The notes beneath the pieces were generated by a model. That model saw only the letters and a program-made list of their open reading frames with translations. It ran no database searches and was not told the DNA's origin. Source: Gnetum montanum (lineage: Eukaryota; Streptophyta; Gnetopsida; Gnetales; Gnetaceae). Taken from it: a DNA stretch of 64,000 nt. The number at the start of each line of letters is the position of its first letter. Positions within the stretch are counted from its first letter, which is position 1. Below, one piece after another: positions 22,500-33,190 of this stretch. Position numbers and translations under genes: made by a program. The DNA lies in assembly GCA_015680685.1 (NCBI GenBank), contig MNCI01035156.1, positions 192,757-256,756 on the forward strand, read 5' to 3'.

Positions 22500-24230
22500 T
22501 TAGTTTTACTTTTGTTCGGTGAAGCTATTTTAAATTAACTTAAACTTGTGTAATATTAACTTTAGTAATGCACTTTTCATTTATATTAATATCTTTTTAC
22601 CTTCCTCATTTTAGTTATCCTGTGCATTCTTTTCTTAAAGAGGATTTTCAATTTGTTTATTTAAAACTGCAAAGACATGTAATCTTGTGTCTAAGTGGAT
22701 AGACCAAATTAATCTAGACACACATGCATACATGAAAAGCCTCTTAAACTACTCTGTAATTAATGTTGAATTCACTAAGACATTGTAATTAAAACATGGG
22801 AGAGCATTCACACAAACTATAATGGCTTGGAACAACTCACACATCAAGGGAAGTGAGCTTTTAACATTAAACTATGAGGATGGATGTTAAACCCTCCTTG
22901 AAACACAGATATCCATGTGAAATTGAAGGGAAAAAAATATGAAAGTAATGTTTAAGAGTAAATCTCTCTATTTTGAATATAAATCTACTTCTTACTACAA
23001 TTCTTGAAATGAAACATAAAAAAATATACCATTAACTTTAGATTCTTGAAAAAACATGACAATATGCAAAAACTATGAAGGAAACATGTGAGAATGCATG
23101 TAATTAAAAGAACTTAGGTAATTGAAACTTATGAGAGTGTGAGAGAAGAATCCATAAAGAGGGGTTCACTCCTCAAGATGAAAGAATCATGCTTACAAGA
23201 ATGCAAGAAAAGAAGAGAAGAATGAAGTTAGGAGAGTTTCAACCAAGCATACAAATGCTTGCACAAACACTCCAAATGAAATAAAGAAGAATTTCTTTCA
23301 TTTAATGCTCAACAAAGCTTAATGTGTCCAAGAAGATAAACAAGAGAGAGAGAAAAGTCAAATTTGTACTTTTTCATCACATCAAGCTAATAGAAATTTT
23401 TTTTCTATTTTATTAAAAGTTTGATGGGCGAATGTAATTAGAGAATGGCTCCAATCTATCATGTCTCTTGAATTTTTATCCCAATTTTCCATAAAATAGG
23501 CTTGCCCCATCATATTCTATTATGGCCCCATCATTTGACTATAAATACGTGGCCAAATCATGTTTGCAAGAAAAGAAATTTCATAATTTATCCCATAATC
23601 CAATATCCTATTTGTCATATACAATCCCATTCTCAATTTCATAGTTTATCCCATTATAAGTTCATCCATGCTTAATTCATCATATTCACCAATTCTCATT
23701 AATCAAAGAAGTTGAAAAATCACATTCATGGGCACTTTTGTATTATATATTTCAACCATCAAATAATTTGATATCAATTCCAAATTTTGCACTCAGATAG
23801 ATCACTAAAATATCTTTGTATAAATTATTTACTCACTGCATAACTCTCTTGGATTGTAGAGATATTCATCTTGCAAATTAACAATTTCTGTTCTGGATGC
23901 TAAGTAGTTTTATTCCAAACTTCTTTTTCAGGCCATATTTGAATCATCAAATAAATTCCAACTGGTATAAAGTTTTACAAGATGATAGATTGTAGAACAA
24001 GCTTTCCAACAAGCCTAAGATCAACCCAAAACTCATTCGAACTGCAAAGATATTGCAACTACAAAATTTGAAAAAAAAATTAGTTTTTCTTAGCTAGGCC
24101 ACCTATATCATCTCATATATTGGGCTACCAAAAATCCACAAAAATGAAAATATATATGCAGGTTTTTGATATCAATCAATTGGTTTGATATTCAATTTTA
24201 GGGAGCCTAGAAATACACAAAAATAAATAA
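22500..24230. other. Intergenic, nothing recognised
   Basis: AT-rich DNA following the DUF247 gene. The section 23100-24100 reads like an old non-coding part of a transposon, but no LTR partner or coding motif could be matched. Confidence 0.45.
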
Positions 24231-24235
24231 TATTT

Positions 24236-25300
24236 TCAAATCTTTTTTACATTCCCAAAAATATACCATTGAAGGCATCTTGGATAGTTTTCTTGGTTCA
24301 TACTGGTTTGTAAAAGGATATGTTGGCATTGATTTGTTGACATGGTCTCTTCTCCTCTTCTCACACCTATAAACACTTGAAAGTCTTGCATCCTAGTGAA
24401 ATTTGGAATGAATTCTATGAAAATGTTCAAAGCCATGCTAATATGATTAATGGCATTTACATCAGTTTCATAGTCTTCATGGAGCATGATGAGAATAGTG
24501 GCTTCATCACTTGATGCTAGGATAACCTGGAATGTAGTAGCAATCCCAAAGATCTAGGTCATCTTGTCATTTCTTGTTATTTGTACAAAAATTTTTCCTA
24601 ATTGAGGATCCATGGAGACTTCAAGCTCATCTCTTGTGACATTAAACATTTGTTGGAAGTCTCCATATCTTCATTTCACAACTTCCAAAAGTTCTTGCAT
24701 GTGACTTATCATTAGGTAATGAATCCTAGGATCTGTTGCTAGTGCATGAGTAGATTGAGTGGTATGGGCCCCAAAGCTAATGGTTCTTATTACAATAATT
24801 GTGGTTGCTGGCATTGATGTGACAACTACTGTAGAGGCATTGGTTTGTGCTACCTATATACTTGTGAGAATTCTTTAATTGGTTCTTTCTAGTTGATATA
24901 GACTTGAACACCTCTACGTAGGAGGAAATTTGAGCTTACCTCATAGTGTCATATGTATATCCAAGGATTTCAGCTTGCTTACATACTTTACAAATTAGGT
25001 AAGAAAATGACAATGTTTTCTTTTCTAATTTGTTCTCCTGAAATCTTATTATATCTCCAAGAAAAGAAGATGAGCTAAGTTGGTTGGAAAGCTCCCAGTC
25101 AAGATAGCACTTCCTCTAGTTATATAGGTGGATATTCTATTTAAATGATTTGTGAGGTAGTTGTAATAACTTCCTATTTTTAAATAGATATTTTTGGCAA
25201 GTGATAGGGAACCGAATTCCTTTCTCTTATCATTGTAGGTCCTTTCCATTCATAGTTTTCAAGTTAAGGCCACAACAATTTCTATTGTGATCATGCAAAG
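24236..25300 (-). pseudogene. ORF3 fragment of an Athila/Tat-type element (E2, part b)
   Basis: On the minus strand two blocks match E3 ORF3. SLAKNIYLKIGSYYNYL with the later GSAILTGSFPTNL (25080-25230) corresponds to ILAKHIYFKIVTYHL and CAILSGKFPISL in E3. DPRIHYLMISHMQELLEVV (about 24690-24750), followed by IATTFQVILASSDEATILIM (24484-24547), corresponds to DPSMYHPIMSHLNKVAQII and NATTFSMCLEEGEGTTILVM. A DNA-level search would show this poorly, because divergence is greater than between E3 and E4. Stops are frequent. Confidence 0.6.
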
Positions 25301-25309
25301 TGTCTAGAT

Positions 25310-25576
25310 ATACTACATTTGAATAAAGACTTCATACAATCACTTCACATCATGTGGTATGTACTCACTATCTAATACTAACTTCTATAGAAATAAACTA
25401 AAACTTTTTTGCTAAAATTATTAAGATAAATGTCATAAATGCAATAGGTATGCTCATATATATAGGAATTTATGAGTATTACATCAACATTGATGCATCA
25501 ATGCATCCAAGGTTGTGTAGATATTAATGTGGTGACATAGATGGATTAATACAATGATCAAAAGGATTATTCATCA
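25310..25576 (-). repeat. Truncated 3' LTR of E2 (minus strand)
   Basis: On the minus strand it begins TGATGAATAAT directly after a polypurine tract, as E3 and E4 do. A TATATATA stretch lies near 25455, and an ATAAAG word near 25320 matches the LTRs of E3. After only about 270 bases the sequence passes into ORF3 part b, so most of the LTR is missing. Confidence 0.5.
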
Positions 25577-25584
25577 CACTCCCA
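25577..25584 (-). other. Polypurine tract of E2
   Basis: The minus strand reads TGGGAGTG just before the LTR start. Beyond it, the plus-strand words ATAATTGACTAAAAACTTGTCCACGAGT match ATGATTGAATGAAAAATCATCC in E3 and ACGACTGAATGAAAACTCATCCTCGAGT in E4. Confidence 0.5.
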
Positions 25585-25819
25585 TAATTGACTAAAAACT
25601 TGTCCACGAGTCAAAAAAATTAGGAAATAGATTGTTTAAAAAAATTATGGGAGTGACTCCAATTAATTGACTGATTATTTAAGACTTGAGTAGACTTGAG
25701 TCTCACATATCAAACTATTTGAAGAACTTTATAATTCACAAGATAAAAAGTGATAAAAATATTTGATACATTGTCCTTACAAAAATCACATGATTTCAAA
25801 AACTTCCAAGGAAGATGCT

Positions 25820-27350
25820 CCTACCTTGGTGGCTATAGTGATTGATTTATTCCTAATGTTGCTATGCTTTTCAAGCCAAACACCTCAATTAGGGCTTGGA
25901 TTTTCTTCTCCTTTATCCTAGGTTCATGAATGGTTGAAGCTAGTTTGCTTAGACTAGATGTGTTAAACACTTTCTAGGGATAGAAAAGAGTTGAAAACAT
26001 CTCAGAGTTTGCTTAGGGCCACAAAATGTATGCATTCAATGTCAAATACCTTCACTTTAGTTTGTCATACTTGGTAGACTATCATTCTCTCGGCCAAATG
26101 TTTTGTAACATCCTATTGATTGATAAATTTTTCTCTAAAAACTTCTATCTCTATATTTGCAATGTGTGGCTTCTAAATTCTTTGTTGTGGAGCTTATACT
26201 CATTCTCATAAAGCAAGAATGTTGTGGCTACTCTATTTTACAACTCATTCTTTGGCTAGCTCCATATACTTGTTCATATTCTCAATTTGTAGCTCCTTCA
26301 TTTTGATCTATGCTTCATTGATTACATTGATACCATTCAAGATGGTTTTTCAATTAGGATCCTGGAGTTGTTGGAGGACCATATTGAGCTTTTCTTTGGC
26401 TACCCAAATCTCATTATCACTGTTCTTCTTTTGGAGGCCCACCTAATCTTAGTAGTGATTTCTGATTTTCTTATACTTGGTGACCTCATTCTACGAGGCT
26501 ATAATCTTAATTGTTGATTTTTGCTAAATACCTTTAATATCCTTCATTGAGAGATTTTATTTTTCACTACAATTCTATAGACATCTATGCTCACATGCAC
26601 TAATTACTCTTGGAGGTGCTTCAGATGGTCTTGAAGTTGATTCCTTTTCCATTTAATGATAGATGTCCTTTTGTTCTTACTAGTAATGCCTTTGTTTTCC
26701 TTTGCCAACATGGTGATGCCCTTATTCAAGGCATGAACTTTTACTTCAAATTAAGATGCATACATGGCCTTTTCTTTTTCCATTTCAACATGACATTACT
26801 TAGCCTTTAATTGATTAAATGCCTCATTTATAGATAAGGTAAACTAGTGAATGGTAGAATTTGATAGCTAAGCACGAAGTTGTTCTACTTCATCTTACAA
26901 TTTCTAGTTTAGCAACTCTGCTAGTTGTAGTTAAGCCACAAAAATTGCCAATTTTTCCTTAATAATAATTAATTTAGATTAGGTACAATGGCATCTTTTG
27001 AAATGTTGAAGATTTTTATCATTGTTCATCCAATTTTAACCAATTTTTCTACAACTTCCTCATGATGAGCTAGTAGAGAAATCAAAAAAAATATTTGTAA
27101 ACAACACATGTTATAGACTACCATGGCTGAGCAAGGTTAGATATTTTAATTTTTCCTATGTAAATTTTGATCTAGGATTATCACCAAAAAATTTGGTGGT
27201 AGTCTTTGAGTTGACAAACATAGTATGACTGATAGGTTATCCTTCCAAGGATGAGCTAGTGATGCAGATAATGTTCTCTACTATGATGAAAATCTCCTTC
27301 TCACCAATAATGAAGTTTATATAATTTTGGATTTAAATGATAGCAAAAAT
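25820..27350 (-). pseudogene. ORF3 C-terminal part of E2, part a
   Basis: The minus strand aligns with E3 ORF3 at 30480-31700. The plus-strand words GCATTCAATGTCAAATACC, AGCTCCATATACTTGTTCAT, and GTAGCTCCTTCATTTTGATCTATGCTTC all have E3 counterparts in the same order and spacing. The C-terminal segment reads STIHEPRIKEKKIQALIEVF, matching the WMVHDPRSKEEKMKALLDAF pattern of E4. The coiled-coil-like middle is present but broken by stops. No pol was found upstream; a LINE remnant lies there instead. Confidence 0.6.
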
Positions 27351-27370
27351 GAGACAAAAAAATGGTAAAG

Positions 27371-27450
27371 TAAAAATTCCAAATAACTACGTTTACCTAT
27401 GTTATTGGAATAAAAATTCCAAAGAACTACTTTTACCTATGCTATTGGAA
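27371..27450. repeat. Two-copy 40-bp tandem repeat
   Basis: TAAAAATTCCAAA recurs at 27371 and 27411. The 40-base copies differ at three positions (T/G, G/T, T/C). They lie between E2 ORF3 and the LINE remnant. Confidence 0.85.
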
Positions 27451-27479
27451 TATGTGTCATGCATCAAAAGGATGAATGT

Positions 27480-28780
27480 TGATGGTTTGTAGTAGATTGT
27501 TTAGCATAACATGAGAAAGCTATTTGAGAAAATGTTACAAAGGATATGACTCCAATGAAGAGAGAAAGTAAGAATTTTAAGAGTGAGGTGAGTTATAAAG
27601 AGACACTTGCAGATTTAAAGATGATAGCATTATGGTGGTGCCACAACCCTCAGTATAAGGTTACACATTAGATGACCATGTATTGGTCCCTTGTAAGTGA
27701 ATCAACATATGAAGTGTGCTGAAGATCTTCCATGATCATAGTAAGATGTTATAAATGAGTAGCTAGAATGATAGTGTATGAACAATGAGTAAATATGTGT
27801 AGATTTGTTTCTTCTTCATTCATGAAAAGGACACATATCCTCAATCCTTGATAGCCATGTTGGATAAGGTTGCTTCATGTCAGTAAGGAATCTTGGAAAA
27901 GGATCCATACAAACACTTGTATGTAAGGAATGACTAACACCCACCATGCATTAAGAATGTAATTGGGTGATGATAAAAATATATTCTTATCAAAGCATAA
28001 AATTTTGTGATGCTCATTAATTTCTTTGGAAATAGGTGGTTGGCTAGGATTAATGTTACAGGAAGGGATGACAAGCATGAGGTGTGCATCATAGCTAGAG
28101 AATATGTTAGATTTACAAGAGAATGATGGTGATGGAGTAGTGATGTAGTGGGGAAAAAGTAATAACTAGCTTGATTAGGTTTAAAGAATGAAATTCCCAT
28201 ATATTATAAAATCTAGGTGGATGCTTGAGGCCATTGTGAGGCAATTGTATAAGTCATCATTGGTGATCACTTTTGATGAGTAAAGAACATGTGCAGGGAA
28301 GGGACTATCCAAGTGAGGCATGAAGAGGCTAGCTGCTAAGCAAGAGCAAGTTGTTGGTAGAACCATAAAGGAAGTGAGTGTTAGGGATATCATGAGGATC
28401 TGCATTTAGCTGTGAGTATTTGTTACTAAGTTGGAGGTGCTAAATTATTACAAATCCATTTAAATGTGAGATGCAATAGGTGTTTAGTAATTGTAACATG
28501 AAAATGCATAATGTCAATGCCACCATTATTTTGTTAAAGAAATCCATCCCAACAAACTAGGTGAATTTGCTTGCAAGTATTAGAGACCTTCTAAATGATT
28601 TTTTGGACTAACTTGTCAATTTTTCCCATGAATTCCTAAGGTCTCTACATGGTTATAGACACAAATATTGGGATTTCGTAAAGCATTAACTTTGTGAAAG
28701 TAATCTAGCTAGTCAAATATAGGTGAAGACTGTGCTAATTTGAAAGTCATCATTGTCTCCTAACATACACTATCAAAGGT
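27480..28780 (-). pseudogene. LINE ORF2 3' end (RT C-terminus and zf-RVT domain)
   Basis: The minus strand gives QVFVWILFQDSLLT, then SNLIQHGYQGLRICVLFMNE and EETNLHIFTHCSYT at about 27790-27910. This is the zinc-binding reverse-transcriptase tail (zf-RVT) of plant LINEs, whose usual form is FVWK...LLT..NL..RG......C.LC...EE...HLF..C. Upstream, KQIHLVCWDGFL and NNGGIDI (about 28520-28580) match the LINE pattern K-I-H-L-V-x-W-x-x-x-C-x-P-K-x-x-G-G-L-G-I. The first half of ORF2 is missing, as is common for 5'-truncated LINEs. Several stops are present. Confidence 0.7.
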
Positions 28781-29079
28781 CATTTTTCATGCATCCTTTC
28801 ATAATGATAGGAAATTTTCATTTTCTTCCCTCAATTAAGGTTTCATTTTAGTTAATATATAATTATAACAGTTAAAGGTATAAAAAATAGTGCAAATGTA
28901 TGTTTTGTTCTCATACTCTTTCATAGCGAATTTCACATTCTATGTTGAGTAGAGTAAAGATAGTGGTCTTTGATTTTGTTACTTGAAGTCATTTAGGAGT
29001 TGTAGGTGTTGTTTGTTTTATGTTTGGAGACCATATGGTTGAATTTGTGAAAGATGATATCTAACTAACTTTTACTGAT

Positions 29080-29226
29080 TCTTTCAAATTTCTTGGATTT
29101 TATGAATAAATGGTTGACCATAACTTGACCATGGGTCATGTTCTATAATACCATGACTCATAGTATTATAATATAAGTTGTGGTGATGAAAAAAATAGAT
29201 AGAATTAATCTTTGAGGATTCCACGA
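29080..29226. repeat. Left flank of the CCATGA..TTGTGGT repeat array
   Basis: It contains ACCATAACTTGACCATGGGTCATG, ACCATGACTCATAG and AAGTTGTGGTGATG, the same degenerate words as 55740-56130 and 58420-58850. E3 begins right after it, so E3 appears to have split the array. Confidence 0.55.
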
Positions 29227-30130
29227 TGATGAGTAACAAGTAGATCCTATGCCCAACCATATGAATCACTAAGCGTTTATGTGTGATCTAGTCAAATTCC
29301 ATGAATTTATAGCCTTTTAAACATACTAGTCTCTAGGAAGTGACACTAACCGTTGGAATCATTGTCTTCCTAATTACACTCATGAAATGCAAAGGTATGG
29401 TTAAGTGTAATCGAGGTATATTATTTTTATCATTTTTATGTTTTATGTTTTAAGTCACCTAAGGATAAAGAATAATGAATAAAATAAGATAATTAAATTA
29501 TTAATTTAATCTAACTACTTGCACGTAACTAATCCTAACATAAGAATCCATTTCCACTTGTCGTACACATGCTTAAGATGATTAATGCTACTAGGTTACC
29601 AAATGTTAAGCATTATTGGCATTACCATGCACCAAGAATATGCTCAAAGTGGTTGTAATTATGTGATTAATTAATCACTAATTAATCTAGCTTAATTTAT
29701 CTCAATTTAACCTAATTAATTATCTAATTACTTAAAGCATTAAAGAAAATTGCATAGAAAATTAAATGCATAAATAAATAATTAATCTATTTCAAAGTTG
29801 TGCAAGGTTTATCAAAAAGCTCATCTTTATTATCACACACACTACTGTGCTCAAGTACAACAATGCTAAAATAAAGATTTGTACACTCTTTACTCCTACT
29901 ACAGGCACTTAGAAAAATAGTTTACCTTTCAAATGACAAAACTGCAAGAGCTCCACTATAACTATGACAAGACATGCCATAAACATGATAGGTGAGCATG
30001 TATTTATAGGTGTAAATAGACATTACGTTGATAGGGCCATGTCAATGCATTAAATCATGTGTTGATAGGGCATGGTTAATGAGGTGTAGTCAATAGGGCC
30101 TAGTCGACATAGCCAATTTATAATTCATTG
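29227..30130 (-). repeat. 3' LTR of E3 (904 bp)
   Basis: It pairs with 54832-55733. On the minus strand it starts near CAATGAATTATAAATTGG (the first T of the ancestral TGATGA is changed) and ends CTCATCA. It has a TATAAATA box at 30001-30008 and an AATAA(A/T) polyadenylation-type word at 29826-29831, giving a U3-R-U5 order. Many differences from its partner, mostly transitions, point to an old insertion. Confidence 0.85.
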
Positions 30131-30139
30131 TACCCCCAT
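30131..30139 (-). other. Polypurine tract of E3
   Basis: The minus strand reads ATGGGGGTA directly before the 3' LTR, as in E1 and E4. Confidence 0.65.
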
Positions 30140-30429
30140 GATTGAATGAAAAATCATCCTATAGTTCTTTGCAAATTTGGGAAGGTATGGAATTATTAAT
30201 TGATGATAGACATATGACAAACATAAATAAACACAAATAAAAACTAAGTGCTCAATTGTATGGATATACAATCATTACAAAATTTTTTTGGTGTTTAGGA
30301 CTACAAAATTGACACCAAGATAAAATTTGACAAACAAAAACCATTTGATTGTAGGAAGACAATGAAGAAGATTAAATGGTCCTAGGCAATGAAGGCTCCT
30401 GAGGTTCAGAAGAACCTTCTCCTGCTTTA

Positions 30430-33190
30430 TGCACATGCGATGGTTGAGGTTGTTGTGATTGTCCTACTATGGCTATAACTTCTAGTGGAAGATGAATGAT
30501 CCTTACTCCTAGGATCATTCATAGTTTAAGCAACTTTGCCAATGTGGGCTGGAATGGGCACATCCCAAGGATAGGACATTGTTTGGAACAAATCCTTGAC
30601 ATTAACAAACCAAGTAGCAAATTGTTTGCATTCAATATTGAACACCCTAATTACATTTAGAAATTCTTTGTAATCATTCATTCTTCTAGTGACGTTCTTA
30701 GTAGTTGATCTTTGATTAGTAAATGTTTCCCTAAGAACTTTAAGTTCAACATTTGTAGTCTTAAGATTTTTCTTGGTTTCTTTGTGGTGCTTAAACTCTC
30801 CCTCATACAGTAAGTATGAGCTAGCCACCTACTTATCTAACTTTGACTGTAGCCATCTCATAGTTAGCATTGCTAAGTTTGCATATCAAAGATTGACAAG
30901 CTCCATGTATTTTGTCATCTTTGCGATCTGTAACTTCTTCATGTGGATCTCTACTTTATTGTAGGAATCTATCCCATCAATGATAGGTTACCACATCTCT
31001 TTTCCTTACTAGAGTTGTTTGAGGTTCTCATTAACTTTTGTCTTAGCCATCTAGATGTGTTTTTCATTAACTTCTTTTTATATGCCAACCTTATCTTTGT
31101 AGTGGTTCTTGGCTCTCTCAAATTTGAGAGTCTCATTATTCCAAGTGATAATATCAATTTTAGATTTTTGGCATAAGGTGTCAACTTCCTCCATAGAGAG
31201 ATTTATATTTTTTGCTATTAATCTCCTAAAGATCAATGTTTACCCTAGCTAGCTACTCCTACTATTGATGGATGAATTCTTGCATTTGTTATTTTTGCAC
31301 ATCAACATTCTACAAGTGATGATTCTTTGTGATCAACATCTCATTCTCTAAGCATGTCTAGACCATGTTCTTCTAAATTGAATATGTCTTGGCCTTAGCC
31401 ACAGACTAGTCAAAGATGGTCATCACCATTCCTACCTCCAACTTATTTTAGTCTATCTTGATGCTGTTGAAAAGCTTCATATCTTGTTAATGCAGGGTTG
31501 AGGAGCATGGGATCAACAAGGTGGGCTCTCAATTTGGCAACTTTTGTGGCTAATCCTTAGTTTTGTGTTTGAGCCATTTCGAGTTGCCCTTCCAGAATGA
31601 TGCATTTAGCCTTTGCTTCAAGAAACTGAGACTAAGTTGTAGTGATTTTATCTTGAAAATCAAAGATATCTAGAATTGACTACCTAATTCTCACTAGTTG
31701 GTCTAGTAACTCCTCATGCTAGCCTACAATCAATCAATTGCTAATAGTTCTTGTAGATGTCTGCACATCTTTGAGTGCAAAAACATCTAGTGTAGACACA
31801 AAAAGTGCATTTAGTACTTCAGTGATTCGATCAGCAACCACTTCTGTTATGGTCTTCTGTCATTGGTGCTACATCACCAAGATAGTTGTCCCCTCACCCT
31901 CCTCCAAGCACATTGAAAAAGTAGTGGCATTTCTAGAGACTTTTGGGAATTTTTGTTGTTGTAAGAGAGACACTGTTAACTCTCGGGCACTAGGATTCAA
32001 CCTCATGGGTAATTTCATTCTTTGGGCTAAGAATATTGGCCCACCTTCCTCCATCTGACTAATTATTTGAGCCACTTTATTGAGGTGACTCATTATAGGA
32101 TGGTACATAGATGGATCCCCATCACTTGTTCCTACTTGCTCCTCCCACTCACATAGGAGTTGCTCTTGGATTTCACATAGGTGTTTAATGGTTGCATGGG
32201 CCTCCAAAGTTGTTTCCTGAGTGGGTGGTGGAGGTGAAGGTTGTTGCTTCTCTTCTTTGGACATGGAAAGGTATTTTCTTTCATCATTTTAGACTAGGAG
32301 GTAATGGGAGTATGCCTAATTGTATCATTTTCATAGTGGACTATCCTTGTTCTTTTATAGAGTTTTTTGATAAGGCATGGAAAGGGTAGGATTTTTCTTC
32401 CATGTTCATTTTTCTTGAAGCACTTCTCCATCTCCAGATAGATTACCTATGGAAGGCTTATAGGGAATTTCCCACTCAAAATGGCGCATGCATTGGTGGA
32501 GAAAGCAATCACCTTGTTGGGCCTCATCATTGGATTGAGGTGATAAGTCACTATCTTGAAGTATATGTGCTTTGCCAATATGAGCATACCAAACTCCTTG
32601 TGGTTAACCCCATAACATCACTGGGTACACTCCCTTTTTACCTCTGGGTATGCTTGCATGGAGATCTCTACTAGATGGATTATAGAATCAGGTAGACCAA
32701 GAGCCTACATAATAGCTTTCATTGAGTGGGACATCTAAATGTCCTTGACTCTCATAGTGGCTCCTTCCTTTTGGTTGTTTCAGAAGAGATATGTCTCTCT
32801 CATGTAGCATTCCCCACTAGAAGTAATGATTGGCCACATGGAAGAGTTTTGCAACTACATCTTGACTTCTATTGAAGCATGTTCTAAGAATGACCCAAAG
32901 TTCAATTCTTCAATAATTGAGCATTGGACATCACAAAACTTAATCTTATCAATGTAGGCTTATGTCAATGTGACTTCAAGTCTTAGTACTTGCCATGGTG
33001 CCTTTCCTCTTTGAAATTATTCTATTGTAGACTCTTCTTTAGGAATCTATTGGATAGATTCCACTTAGGGCTTCTCTCGGAGAGATCCCATTGCATGAGT
33101 TTCTGCTACCTACTCTTGGGTTTGCTCATGTTATTTCCTTCTAGCTTTGGATGGTCCTCCTTCTTGCGTTCAATTCGATCTTGGTGCCAT
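30430..33190 (-). pseudogene. E3 ORF3: conserved extra ORF of unknown function
   Basis: It begins ATGGCACCAAG at 33190, preceded by TGATCATAG. Blocks in order: a polar start; ILAKHIYFKIVTYHL and AILSGKFPISL (about 32440-32600); a Pro/Gln-rich linker (QQPSPPPPTQE, 32220); DPSMYHPIMSHLNKVAQII with NATTFSMCLEEGEGTTILVM (31869-32130); a long Glu/Lys/Gln-rich coiled-coil-like middle (30800-31680); and the C-terminal motif YPWDVPIPAHIGKVA (about 30530-30575). The open piece 31869-32264 alone spans 131 codons. No membrane segment or enzyme motif was seen. The 3' position recalls the env-like ORF of Athila and extra ORFs of Tat elements, but I cannot match it to a named family. Confidence 0.7.

Noticed and set aside
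31738-32389. Plus-strand open frames within E3
   Set aside because: They are antisense shadows of ORF3, whose minus-strand reading aligns with E1 and E4.
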